64,000 nt of DNA, from assembly GCA_045632305.1 (NCBI GenBank), contig JAZQWL010000043.1:1-64000 (forward strand), read 5' to 3'. Position numbers and translations under genes: made by a program. Under the pieces are notes generated by a model, which saw nothing but the letters and a program-made list of their open reading frames with translations, did not search any database and was not told the origin of the DNA. Shown here one piece after another: positions 16,802-25,920 of this stretch. Position 1 is the first letter of the stretch. The number at the start of each line of letters is the position of its first letter. The DNA comes from SVTX01 sp045632305 (GTDB lineage Bacteria; Bacillota; Clostridia; Oscillospirales; CAG-272).

Positions 16802-17857
16802 TCAGATATCCTCGGGAAGGGGCTTTTCCGCGCCTTCTGCGTTAATATCGATCTTAAGGCCCGTAAGCTTTGCAGCAAGACGAACGTTCTGACCCTCCTT
16901 ACCGATAGCGAGGGAGAGCTGATCTGCGGATACGATAACGCGGCAGAATCTTTCGCCAACCATTTCCGCGGAAATAACGGATGCGGGGGACAATGCTTCG
17001 CTTACGTACTTTTCGGGAAGCTCGTTGTACTTGATGATGTCGATCTTTTCACCGCCAAGCTCGTTTACGATGCTCTCGATTCTCATACCGTGAGCGCCGA
17101 TACATGCGCCTACCGCGTCAACGCTGTCGTCTCTGGAGTAAACTGCGATCTTTGTTCTTGAGCCCGCCTCACGGGAGATTCCCTTGATGAGAACCACGCC
17201 GTCGGCAATTTCGGGAACCTCAAGCTCGAAAATACGGCGTACAAGACCGGGATGAACGCGGGAGAGAGTTACAAGCGGGCCCTTAAGCTCCTTGTTAACC
17301 TCCTGAACGAACACCTTGATCTTATCGTCAACGTAGTACTCCTCGCCGGGGATCTGCTCGCTCTTGAGAAGAACTGCGCGGCCCGTACCTGTGTCAACTA
17401 CGATATTGCCACTTTCACGGTCAACCTTCAAAACTGTCGCTGTGATGATCTCGCCTCTCTTGGATTCGTATGCTTCCTGCATTGCCTTATGTTCACCCTC
17501 GCGGATGCCCTGAATGATAACGGACTTAGCGGCTGCTGCGGAAAGACGGCGGAAATCCTTTGTCTTAACCTCTGTCTCGAAGATCTGACCGAGCTTGTAT
17601 CTCTTGCTCTTTGCCTTTGCGTCCTCAAGGGAGATCTGTGTTGCTACATCCTCAACCACCTCAACGATCTCCTTCTGCAAGTAAACCTTAACGTCCTTCT
17701 TTACAGGGTCGATGTTTACTCTCATATTTGTGTTGTTGCCGTATTCCTTCTTGAAAGCGGAAACAAGCGCTGCTTCGATCTTTTCCATCATGTAGGTCTG
17801 GGGAATGCCCTTCTCCTTTTCGAGAAGCTCAAGGGCTGTAAAAAATTCTGCGTTCAT
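16802..17857 (-). CDS. nusA: Transcription termination/antitermination factor NusA
   Basis: NusA binds RNA polymerase and RNA and controls pausing, termination and antitermination. The 351 residues cover the N-terminal polymerase-binding domain (about 1-130), an S1 domain (about 133-200) and two KH domains, with GACIGAHGMRIESI and SLAIGKEGQNVRLAAKLTG as the GXXG loops. The acidic C-terminal repeats of proteobacterial NusA are absent, as is normal in this phylum. It lies second in the operon, after rimP. Confidence 0.96.
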   Translation of the reverse strand: MNAEFFTALELLEKEKGIPQTYMMEKIEAALVSAFKKEYGNNTNMRVNIDPVKKDVKVYLQKEIVEVVEDVATQISLEDAKAKSKRYKLGQIFETEVKTKDFRRLSAAAAKSVIIQGIREGEHKAMQEAYESKRGEIITATVLKVDRESGNIVVDTGTGRAVLLKSEQIPGEEYYVDDKIKVFVQEVNKELKGPLVTLSRVHPGLVRRIFELEVPEIADGVVLIKGISREAGSRTKIAVYSRDDSVDAVGACIGAHGMRIESIVNELGGEKIDIIKYNELPEKYVSEALSPASVISAEMVGERFCRVIVSADQLSLAIGKEGQNVRLAAKLTGLKIDINAEGAEKPLPEDI

Positions 17858-17913
17858 TAGAATTTGATCCTTTCAAAAACAATATATATGTGAAATTTTA
17901 TTTTACTTGTTTA

Positions 17914-18396
17914 TCAGTCGCCAAAGTCGAATATTGTTCCGATCTTTGCGATTTTGTCTCTTGCGAATTCAACGCTCTCGCCGTTTACACAAACGACTAC
18001 GTTGCCTTCCTCGGTAAGTCCTTCAAGCACGCCGAAAAACTGCTTCTGTCCGTTCATAGGAGCGAAAAGACGAACCTCAACGTCCCAGTCAACGCAAGCC
18101 AAAATATGCTCATCGCACTTGAGGTCGCGCTCGATACCGGGAGAGGAAACCTCGAGAATGTATGCGTCGGGAATGGGGTCTGCTTCGTCAAGAAGAGGAT
18201 CGATGCCGCGGTGGAATTTTTCGCAGTCCTCGATATTGATGCCTTCCTCGTTGTCGATAGTAATGCGCAAATATCTGTCCGCGCCTTCCTTTACGAATTC
18301 AACATCCCAAAGGTAATATCCCATTTCCTCTGCCAAGGGGGAAATGAGCGCTCTCACTGTGGATGCTACGTTCTTTGTTTCTCTGTTGTTTTTCAT
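17914..18396 (-). CDS. rimP: Ribosome maturation factor RimP
   Basis: RimP is needed for maturation of the 30S subunit. The protein (160 residues from the ATG at 18396) shows the family segments YYLWDVEFVKEG and ILEVSSPGIERDL. The ATG at 18396 was chosen over an upstream TTG at 18417 because GGGAGAA lies between them and can only serve the ATG, though its spacing of about 14 bases is long. It is the first gene of the operon and is transcribed from the promoter at 18477-18505. Confidence 0.93.
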   Translation of the reverse strand: MKNNRETKNVASTVRALISPLAEEMGYYLWDVEFVKEGADRYLRITIDNEEGINIEDCEKFHRGIDPLLDEADPIPDAYILEVSSPGIERDLKCDEHILACVDWDVEVRLFAPMNGQKQFFGVLEGLTEEGNVVVCVNGESVEFARDKIAKIGTIFDFGD

Positions 18397-18476
18397 AATA
18401 AAAGCAATTTCTCCCAAACAAAAATTTTAGAGCGGATTTGTGAACCCGCTCCTTCCATACTGTATCATGCTGACTT

Positions 18477-18505
18477 ATTATAGCACACTTTTTTTGCGAT
18501 TGCAA
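18477..18505 (-). promoter_or_regulatory. Sigma-A promoter of the rimP-infB operon
   Basis: On the minus strand TTGCAA (18500-18505) and TATAAT (18477-18482) are 17 bases apart. The leader of about 75 bases contains a hairpin (GAGCGG with CCGCTC, about 18430-18451). Confidence 0.78.
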
Positions 18506-18619
18506 TACCTTTTTAAAATTTTTTTGAATTTTTTGAAAATTTCCTTCACTCCGTCCTTTGTACAAGCCATTTAAATATAATATTATTGAAGAAATTTTTG
18601 TTAAAAAAGTCCAAAACTG

Positions 18620-18648
18620 TTTACAAACCTATATATTTGTGATATAAT
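18620..18648 (+). promoter_or_regulatory. Sigma-A promoter of the yybS-ftsH operon
   Basis: TTTACA (18620-18625) and TATAAT (18643-18648) are 17 bases apart, with an extended -10 (TGA). It is divergent from the rimP promoter. Transcription would start near 18655. Confidence 0.8.
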
Positions 18649-18715
18649 AATATAATGTATAATAGTCGAAATATGTCCTTTGAAGGAATGATATGACAGA
18701 AGGGAGGCGGCAAGC

Positions 18716-19858
18716 TTGGATAACAAGATAAAGAGCATGGAAAAAAATAAATATCTTGCGGCTTTGTGCGCGCTTTTACTTGGCGCGGTGTATTCCCCGC
18801 TTGCGATTTCGGGTAAGATCCCTGTTGATCAGCTTTCCTCCCTCGTGTCGATAATCGCGTTCGCTCTGCTCATAATCGGAGCGAAGAGGATCTCGAGCGT
18901 GCTTCCCGCTGCGATCATATACTTTTTGATTTACGCGGCTACCGCATCCCATCTTATCGGAAGTATTGTGATACTCGTATTCACGATCGCGAGTCTTGCG
19001 GCGAACGAGCTGATCTTAAGTCGCGGTAACGTATGGAAGATGATTTCTGTCTTCGCGTTCCTGCCCGTGTCCGTAGTCGCGGCGTATTTCCTTTCGGGAA
19101 CGTTGCTTGCTATGATAATTGCGGCAATCCCCTTCATTTTGGCGACGCTTCTCTGGATGGGTATAAAATTCAAGAAAAACAGAAAGACCGTAATAATTCA
19201 CCTCACCTTCGGGCTTGTTCTCATGGCTTTAATAGGGCTTGCGTGCTACATGCTTGCGCTTGGTAAGAGCTTTACGGATATGCGCGAGGCGTTTATTTCC
19301 TCAAGGGATGCGCTTATGAACTATATTCTCTCGTATTCCGTCGAGATGAACGGCGAGACGGTCGCTCTCATTGGCGACGCTGATTTAGCAAGAGAATTAT
19401 TCCTTTCAGCGTCGAATTCCCTGCCAGCTGTTATTGTTATAGCGTTTATTACAGTTTCGTATTTTCTTTACGGTTATCAAAGCTCGATGCTCGAAAAATT
19501 CGGCGGCATCGAATATATCACCGAGGATATTACACAGATAAAAATAAGCGCAGCTGCGGCGGCGACCTACCTTATCGCCTTCGTGTTCTCGATAACTACG
19601 GATTCATACGGCGGCGAGCCCTTCGGTTCGGTCGTGTGTAAAAACCTGTATATGATCCTGACGCCCGCTCTGGTTTATGCGGGATTTACGTCGGTGAGAA
19701 ATTTCATTATAAAGAAAAAGATCCGCATAGGATTTCTTCTCTTACTCCCTCTGGTTTTGATTGCCATGACGGGATATCTGCTTATGGCTCTGTCGCTTGT
19801 AGGTATTATATGTATATTTGCCGCAAGTGCGAGAGAATGGGCAGCAAAAAAGGATTAA
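18716..19858 (+). CDS. YybS-like membrane protein (DUF2232)
   Basis: The 380-residue protein is almost entirely hydrophobic, with about eight to nine membrane segments. Its position directly before gdpP, rplI and dnaB matches B. subtilis yybS, whose product is a DUF2232 membrane protein of unknown function. Assignment rests on topology and synteny more than on a motif. The TTG start at 18716 was chosen because GGGAGG lies 8 bases before it; an ATG at 18737 has no site of its own. Confidence 0.78.
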   Translation: MDNKIKSMEKNKYLAALCALLLGAVYSPLAISGKIPVDQLSSLVSIIAFALLIIGAKRISSVLPAAIIYFLIYAATASHLIGSIVILVFTIASLAANELILSRGNVWKMISVFAFLPVSVVAAYFLSGTLLAMIIAAIPFILATLLWMGIKFKKNRKTVIIHLTFGLVLMALIGLACYMLALGKSFTDMREAFISSRDALMNYILSYSVEMNGETVALIGDADLARELFLSASNSLPAVIVIAFITVSYFLYGYQSSMLEKFGGIEYITEDITQIKISAAAAATYLIAFVFSITTDSYGGEPFGSVVCKNLYMILTPALVYAGFTSVRNFIIKKKIRIGFLLLLPLVLIAMTGYLLMALSLVGIICIFAASAREWAAKKD

Positions 19859-19870
19859 GGAGGCGTAAAT

Positions 19871-22039
19871 ATGAATAACAAATCCAACAAAAACCGCGCA
19901 GGCGGTCATAACAGATCCGAAAAAAACCCATTTGATATGAGAGCACCGTTTATTTTCTGCGTAGCGGAGGCGATCGTGATGATCCTCTTTTGCGCGTTTG
20001 TATTCAACTTCGCCAACACTGAGGTTGCGGTCATCTCCCCCGTTGTAATCGCTTTGCTCGTTGCGGCGGCATACCTTCTTTCTGCGGGCTCGGTTTGTCT
20101 TTTCTACATTCTTAAATACAGAAAGCTTAAAGCCGCAGACAACAGAGAGAGGGAGTACAATACCGACATTTCGGCAATGTTCCGCTCAACGATCGATTTT
20201 CCTTACGCGCTTGTTGACCTTCACGGCGATATTAAGGTCATGAACGGCTCGCTTCAGAAAATACTCGGATATTCCAGCGCGGTGAGTCGCATAAACATTT
20301 CCGACGTTTGCTCCGTTCCCTTCCAGCAGATAATGGCAAGAGCCGAAAACCGCGAGGAGTTCAACTCCGGTGACGTTTTCGATCTCCCCGAAGAACATGC
20401 TGCGCCCGTAAACCTTCGCGACGTGCTTTCCGACGGTAAGGTTTACGAGATCGCGTCCTACATTATGAGAAAGCGCGGAGTTACGTATTATCTTATAACC
20501 TTCAAGGATATAAATGATTTTGATAAGTTAAAGAAAAAGACAGACTTCGAAGAGCCCGTCGTTGCGTACATCATGCTCGACAATCTTCAGGAGCTTGCTC
20601 AGTACGTTCGCGCCGATTACCGCGCGGCAAGTGCCGAGATCGAAAACATTCTCAAGGATTGGGTGACGGGTATGCGCGGATTTATCCGTGAATGCGACCG
20701 CGACAGATATATCGCGACCTTCCCCAAGGGCGAGCTTGCATCTCAGATCTCCGACGGCTTCACTATTTTAAAGAATATCATGGGTCTCAAGATCGGTGAC
20801 AACAGCTTCCCCGTTACGGTATCCATGGGTATCGCATCCTTCGAGGGCAGTATGCAGAAGAAGGAAAAGGAGGCGTTCGCGGCGCTTGAGCTTGCTATCA
20901 AGCGTGGCGGTAACCAGGTTGCGGTAAGACAGTCGCTTACCGACGGCTGCAAGTATTTCGGCGGTACGCACAAGACTATGGAAAACAGTACCGCGGTAAC
21001 CTCCCGCGTGAGCGGAGAGATACTCGAGGAGCAGATCAAGAATTCCTCCAACGTTCTTATTATGGGACATGCCAATCCCGACTTTGACTCTATCGGTTCA
21101 TGCGTCGGTATGGCGAGATTTGTTATGGAGGTAGCGCAGGCGAAGGGCGGCAAGGCGATTCCCGTCAACATCGTGGTGGACAAGGACTGCGAGTCCTTCA
21201 AGATCTGTGAGCGTCAGCTCTCACCTATGAAGATCTACGACGAAATATTTATAAGAAAGGTTGCGGCGGCGGATCTCGTTACTCCCACAACTCTTCTTAT
21301 CATCTGTGACGTAAACAATCCTTACATATTCGAATTTCCCGAGCTTGCAAGAACTGCGCAGAATATTGCGCTTATCGACCATCACCGACTCGGAAGCGAG
21401 CTTTCCTACGCCCCCTTCCTTCAGTACGTTGAGACCACTAAATCCTCGACTAGCGAGATCGTTTCCGAAATATTCATGCAGTCGAGATTTGCAGACACCC
21501 TTCACAAGGAAGAGGCGGAAATTCTCATGTCGGGCATTATGCTTGACACAAACAACTTTACAAGAAATTCGGGCGCGCAGACGTTTGCGACAAGCCATTA
21601 TCTCTACGGTCGCGGTGCGCATACCGAGGTCGTGCGCGAGTTCTTCAACGAGCATCTTGAAGAGGTGCTTCTTACAAGCAACTTTGAGGCAAAGACCGAG
21701 ATCTACCGTGACAGCGCGGCTATCGCTTGCATGGTGAGTGAGCGCAATTCCGCAGAAGACAGGATCATCGCCGCTAAGGTTGCGAATAATCTTCTTAGCG
21801 TTATTGGCGTTGAAGCGTCGTTCGCGGTAATGAAGATAGGCGATGATATCAGTATTTCCGCTCGTTCGAAGGGACGTGTAAACGTTCAGCTCATTCTTGA
21901 ACGTCTTTTCGGAGGCGGACACTTCGACATGGCAGGCGCGCAGCTTCGCGGTACCTCTCTTGAGGACGCGTACGAGCAGCTCAAGGCGGCTATTGACGAT
22001 TACTATTTGTACGATTACGTAAAAACAACCGAAAATTAA
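19871..22039 (+). CDS. gdpP: Cyclic-di-AMP phosphodiesterase GdpP
   Basis: GdpP hydrolyses cyclic-di-AMP, a second messenger for potassium and wall homeostasis. The 722 residues contain two N-terminal membrane segments (about 27-47 and 55-81) and a PAS-like region (about 105-215). A degenerate GGDEF domain follows (about 225-355, without the GGDEF signature). The DHH/DHHA1 catalytic module has metal ligands His400, Asp404 and Asp406, then Asp480 and DHH at 503-505, and a GGGHFDMAGAQ motif near the C-terminus. Order and length match the family. A strong AAGGAGG precedes the ATG. Confidence 0.95.
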   Translation: MNNKSNKNRAGGHNRSEKNPFDMRAPFIFCVAEAIVMILFCAFVFNFANTEVAVISPVVIALLVAAAYLLSAGSVCLFYILKYRKLKAADNREREYNTDISAMFRSTIDFPYALVDLHGDIKVMNGSLQKILGYSSAVSRINISDVCSVPFQQIMARAENREEFNSGDVFDLPEEHAAPVNLRDVLSDGKVYEIASYIMRKRGVTYYLITFKDINDFDKLKKKTDFEEPVVAYIMLDNLQELAQYVRADYRAASAEIENILKDWVTGMRGFIRECDRDRYIATFPKGELASQISDGFTILKNIMGLKIGDNSFPVTVSMGIASFEGSMQKKEKEAFAALELAIKRGGNQVAVRQSLTDGCKYFGGTHKTMENSTAVTSRVSGEILEEQIKNSSNVLIMGHANPDFDSIGSCVGMARFVMEVAQAKGGKAIPVNIVVDKDCESFKICERQLSPMKIYDEIFIRKVAAADLVTPTTLLIICDVNNPYIFEFPELARTAQNIALIDHHRLGSELSYAPFLQYVETTKSSTSEIVSEIFMQSRFADTLHKEEAEILMSGIMLDTNNFTRNSGAQTFATSHYLYGRGAHTEVVREFFNEHLEEVLLTSNFEAKTEIYRDSAAIACMVSERNSAEDRIIAAKVANNLLSVIGVEASFAVMKIGDDISISARSKGRVNVQLILERLFGGGHFDMAGAQLRGTSLEDAYEQLKAAIDDYYLYDYVKTTEN

Positions 22040-22060
22040 TATAGAAAAGAGGCGTATACA

Positions 22061-22504
22061 ATGAAGGTATTACTTTTGGCAGATGTTAAAGGTCAGGGCA
22101 AAAAAGATCAGATCGTAGACGTATCCGACGGATACGCAAGAAACTTCCTTTTCCCCAAGAAGCTCGCAGTTGTGGCGGATGCGGGAACGCTTGCAGACGC
22201 AAAGAACAAGGAAGCGGCAAAGCAGTTCCGACTCAAGGAAGAAAAGGCGGCGGCAGAGGTGCTTGCAGCTAAAATTAATGAGATCACACTCAAGATCAAG
22301 ACACAGGCGGGAGCAGACGGACGTCTTTACGGCTCCGTTACCACAAAGGATATTGCGGAAAAGCTCAAGGCAGAGTATAAGATCGATATTGATAAAAGAA
22401 AATTCAGCTTACAGGATCCCATCAAATCCTACGGCACGTACCACGTTGACGTAAAGGTTTATACGGACGTTTCCGCAAAGCTCAAGGTTACGGTTCAGGA
22501 GTAA
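22061..22504 (+). CDS. rplI: Ribosomal protein bL9
   Basis: The 147-residue protein begins MKVLLLADVKGQGKKDQIVD, followed by VSDGYARNFLFPKKLA, the signature of the L9 N-terminal domain. The long connecting helix (about 40-75) and C-terminal rRNA-binding domain follow. It lies between gdpP and dnaB, the same order as in B. subtilis. Confidence 0.97.
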   Translation: MKVLLLADVKGQGKKDQIVDVSDGYARNFLFPKKLAVVADAGTLADAKNKEAAKQFRLKEEKAAAEVLAAKINEITLKIKTQAGADGRLYGSVTTKDIAEKLKAEYKIDIDKRKFSLQDPIKSYGTYHVDVKVYTDVSAKLKVTVQE

Positions 22505-22507
22505 TTT

Positions 22508-23866
22508 ATGGCAGAGGATATTATCAGAAAATTGCCCTTCTCCGCGATTGCCGAGCAGTCGCTTCTGGGCTCAATATTGACAGATCCCGCATCCTTCAAC
22601 TACGTGGCGGATATGGTCACATCAGAGGATTTCTATATCGATGAGCATAAGCAGATCTATCTCGCTATGCACGAGCTTTTCCTTACGAACAACGAGATCG
22701 ATATCGTAACTCTTATCGACACGCTCGTTAAGAAGGGTATCTATTCAAAGTCGGGCGGCGAGGATTACATCAAGGTCATCGCGCAGACAGTGCCGAATGC
22801 GCTCAATATCAAGGACTATGCAAAGATAGTTAAGGATAAGAGCGTTCTCCGTCAGCTTATCGACATGTGCAACGACGTGTCCGATGCCGCTTATTCCGAG
22901 CAGAACGAGGTATCTCACGTGCTTGATTCGGCTCAGCAGAGACTTTACGAGATCACACAGGGCAAGGAAACAAAGAATTTCAGACATATCCGTGAGGTTA
23001 TTACCGACGTTTATGCGCACCTGAAGGATCTTACCGTAAATCCCGATGCGGCGCAGGGCACGGCTACGGGCTTCAAGTCCCTTGACAACGTGCTTGCGGG
23101 CATGGGCAAGTCGGATATGATCATCGTAGGCGCGCGTCCCGGTATGGGTAAGACGTCCTTCTGTCTTAATATTGCGACTAACGTTGCGGCGCAGACCAAG
23201 AAGAAGGTTTGTATCTTCTCTCTTGAAATGAGCGCAGAGCAGCTTGTAAACAGAATCATCTCCTCCGAGGCGCTTGTTGACAGCCACAGCCTCAGAACGG
23301 GTGAGCTTACTCCCGAGCATTGGCAGCATATCGCTCAGGCAACCAGCCGTCTTGCGGGAACTGATATTTTGATCGACGATACACCCGGTATTACCATTAC
23401 CGCAATGAAGGCAAAGCTTCGCCGTGTTGAAAATCTCGGCCTTGTCGTTATCGACTATCTCCAGCTTATGCAGTCCGACCGTCGAATCGACAACAGAACG
23501 CAGGAGGTCGGCGAGATCTCCCGCGCTATGAAGATCATGGCAAAGGAACTCAACGTACCCGTTGTCTGCTGCGCACAGCTTTCGAGAGGCCCCGAGGCAA
23601 GACAGGTAAAGAAGCCTATGCTTTCCGAGCTTCGTGATTCGGGCTCTATCGAGCAGGATGCCGACGTGGTTATCTTCCTTTATCGTGATGAATATTATAA
23701 GACTCAGGAGGGTGAGAGCGCAGTTCCGTCCGACAGCGAGCAGAATATTGCCGAGATCATCGTAGCAAAGAACCGTCACGGCTCGACCGAGACCGTAAAG
23801 GTGGGTTGGACGGGCAGATACACCAAGTTCCGCGAGCTTGCGAACGAGGATTATCTCCCGAGCTGA
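22508..23866 (+). CDS. dnaB: Replicative DNA helicase DnaB
   Basis: DnaB (the DnaC protein of B. subtilis) is the hexameric helicase of the replication fork. The 452 residues have the N-terminal primase-interacting domain (about 10-115) and the RecA-like domain with Walker A GARPGMGKTS (about 210-219). VVIDYLQLM (Walker B region) and SQ-type LSRGPEARQVKKP with LRDSGSIEQDAD follow. It begins three bases after rplI. No intein is present. Confidence 0.97.
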   Translation: MAEDIIRKLPFSAIAEQSLLGSILTDPASFNYVADMVTSEDFYIDEHKQIYLAMHELFLTNNEIDIVTLIDTLVKKGIYSKSGGEDYIKVIAQTVPNALNIKDYAKIVKDKSVLRQLIDMCNDVSDAAYSEQNEVSHVLDSAQQRLYEITQGKETKNFRHIREVITDVYAHLKDLTVNPDAAQGTATGFKSLDNVLAGMGKSDMIIVGARPGMGKTSFCLNIATNVAAQTKKKVCIFSLEMSAEQLVNRIISSEALVDSHSLRTGELTPEHWQHIAQATSRLAGTDILIDDTPGITITAMKAKLRRVENLGLVVIDYLQLMQSDRRIDNRTQEVGEISRAMKIMAKELNVPVVCCAQLSRGPEARQVKKPMLSELRDSGSIEQDADVVIFLYRDEYYKTQEGESAVPSDSEQNIAEIIVAKNRHGSTETVKVGWTGRYTKFRELANEDYLPS

Positions 23867-23871
23867 TAAAA

Positions 23872-25281
23872 ATGATTAAAAATCCAAAGTATTATAAATC
23901 TCCGCACGCTATTGCGGGGGTGGACGTAAAAGCTCCCGTGCTGGTGGCTCTTTCGGGCGGAGCGGATTCCGTTTCCCTTCTCCATAACGTTGTTGAAGAC
24001 AGTAAGCTTGCGGGATTTCCTGTGTTTGCCGCTCACGTCAATCACAACATACGCCTTGAGGAGTACGGGTGTGAGGCAAAGCGCGACGAGGAGTTTTGCA
24101 GAGAGCTTTGCCATCGGCTCGGCGTAGAGCTTTTCTTTGAAAGCATCGACGTTCCTGCGCTCGCCAAGTTGAGCGGTGAGAGTGTCGAGACCGCGGCAAG
24201 ACGGGCAAGATACGGCTTTTTCTCTAAGGTCATGAATGAAAACGGCATTTCTCTACTCCTGACTGCGCATAACGCCACCGACAATTTTGAAACTCAGCTT
24301 TTCAATTTTTGTCGAGGAACGGGTGTTTCGGGCATGGCGGGAATTCCCGAGTGTCGCGCGTTTGACAAAGGCAAATTCGTCGTGCGCCCCATTCTTGCGG
24401 CGACCAAGACGGAAATTTTACAGTTCTGTGCTGAAAAATCTATTGCCTACGTTACCGACAGCACGAATTTTGAGGTCGACGCGACGAGAAACAAAATAAG
24501 AAATCTCATTTTTCCCGAGCTTGAAAAAATTTTTCCGTCCGCGCAGAGAGCGGCGTCACGCCTTGCGGCTTCCGCGGCTCAGACAGAGGATTACATGAAG
24601 TCCGAGGCGCAGAAATACCTTGATGGCGGCGCGTCTGTCACAGACAAAGAAATTTCATTTGAATGCCGCGGTTTTAATGAGCTGCATATTGCGCTTCGGT
24701 GCGAGATAATTCTTGCGGTGGGTGAGGTGCTCGGTATTTCTCTTGAGACGGTTCACATCCGTAGCGCGATTAATCTTGTAGATAGGGCGGATGCTCATTC
24801 AAAAATAAATCTGCCGAGCGGATTTATTCTCGAGATCGAGGACGGGTGTGCATACTTTTCTAAGGAAAGGGAGAAAAACAGTGCTCCCGAATACGAGTTT
24901 CCCTTGACTGGCGGCATCCTTGAAATTCCGCAGACGGATTTTTGCGTTGTTGCGGGGGAAGAAAATTTGTCGGAAATTGACGGACGAATTTACAGCTTGT
25001 ATACTTCTGCAATACTGAAAAGTGATAAAATTAAAGACGGGCTTTTGTCGGGCGGACTTTGTGTGCGTTCGCGCCGCGAGGGTGACAGAATAGTCGACGG
25101 CGGCAACACGAAAAAACTCAAAAAGCTGATGTGTGACAAAAAGATCCCGATCGGGCTGAGAAGCTCACTTCCCCTCATTTGCTTTGGCGGGGAAATTGTT
25201 TACGCTCCCGCTTGCGCCGTTTGTGACGACGCGAAAAAGATCGGCGAGAGCGAAACTCAAATTTTTATTTACAAAAAATAA
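23872..25281 (+). CDS. tilS: tRNA(Ile)-lysidine synthase
   Basis: TilS converts the anticodon cytidine of one tRNA-Ile(CAU) to lysidine, allowing it to read AUA. The PP-loop SGGADS is at residues 28-33 of 469, followed by the HVNHN segment. A C-terminal TilS domain contains RSRREGDRI and the KKLKKLMCDKKIP stretch. The ATG at 23872 follows the dnaB stop by five bases and has no convincing ribosome-binding site, so translation may depend on dnaB. tilS-hpt-ftsH is a conserved order. Confidence 0.93.
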   Translation: MIKNPKYYKSPHAIAGVDVKAPVLVALSGGADSVSLLHNVVEDSKLAGFPVFAAHVNHNIRLEEYGCEAKRDEEFCRELCHRLGVELFFESIDVPALAKLSGESVETAARRARYGFFSKVMNENGISLLLTAHNATDNFETQLFNFCRGTGVSGMAGIPECRAFDKGKFVVRPILAATKTEILQFCAEKSIAYVTDSTNFEVDATRNKIRNLIFPELEKIFPSAQRAASRLAASAAQTEDYMKSEAQKYLDGGASVTDKEISFECRGFNELHIALRCEIILAVGEVLGISLETVHIRSAINLVDRADAHSKINLPSGFILEIEDGCAYFSKEREKNSAPEYEFPLTGGILEIPQTDFCVVAGEENLSEIDGRIYSLYTSAILKSDKIKDGLLSGGLCVRSRREGDRIVDGGNTKKLKKLMCDKKIPIGLRSSLPLICFGGEIVYAPACAVCDDAKKIGESETQIFIYKK

Positions 25282-25308
25282 TAAACATATTAAAAAAGGA
25301 AAACAATT

Positions 25309-25854
25309 ATGAACAAGGACGTAAAGAGCATACTTATTGATGAAGCAGAGCTTGTAAAGATCAACGACGAGCTTGGTCGCAAAATAACTGCGGATTACAA
25401 GGATTCAAATAAGCCCCTCGTTGTTATCGTTATACTCAAGGGCTCTCTTGTTTTCGCGGCTGACGTTATAAGAAAGATAGAGCTTCCGCTCCAGCTTGAA
25501 TTTATGAAGGTTTCTTCTTACGGCGCGGGAACGAAGACCTCGGGCGAGATCAAGGTTCACCTTGACCTTATGCGCGACGATCTTGATAATCTCAACATTT
25601 TGATTATTGAAGATATAGTTGACACGGGAAGAACTCTCTCCCGCCTCACTCAGCTCCTTCGCAACAGAAATGCTCACAGTGTAAAGACATGTACTCTTCT
25701 CGATAAGCCCTCGCGCCGCGAGGTTGATTTTGCCCCCGATTATGTGGGTAGAACGATTCCCGACGAGTTCGTTGTCGGTTACGGCCTTGATTTCGATGAA
25801 AAATACAGAAATCTTCCTTACGTGGGTATTCTTGATCCCAAGGTTTATTCCTGA
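25309..25854 (+). CDS. hpt: Hypoxanthine-guanine phosphoribosyltransferase
   Basis: This purine-salvage enzyme joins hypoxanthine or guanine to PRPP to give IMP or GMP. The 181 residues include the PRPP-binding motif ILIIEDIVDTGRTL (about 97-110), and LVVIVILKGSLVFAADV and FMKVSSYG upstream, as expected for the family. It lies between tilS and ftsH, a conserved neighbourhood. Confidence 0.96.
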   Translation: MNKDVKSILIDEAELVKINDELGRKITADYKDSNKPLVVIVILKGSLVFAADVIRKIELPLQLEFMKVSSYGAGTKTSGEIKVHLDLMRDDLDNLNILIIEDIVDTGRTLSRLTQLLRNRNAHSVKTCTLLDKPSRREVDFAPDYVGRTIPDEFVVGYGLDFDEKYRNLPYVGILDPKVYS

Positions 25855-25920
25855 TTTTAATACGCAGTTAATATTTTTACTGTATAATAATCCATATTTT
25901 GTTCCAACACGGAGGTGTAA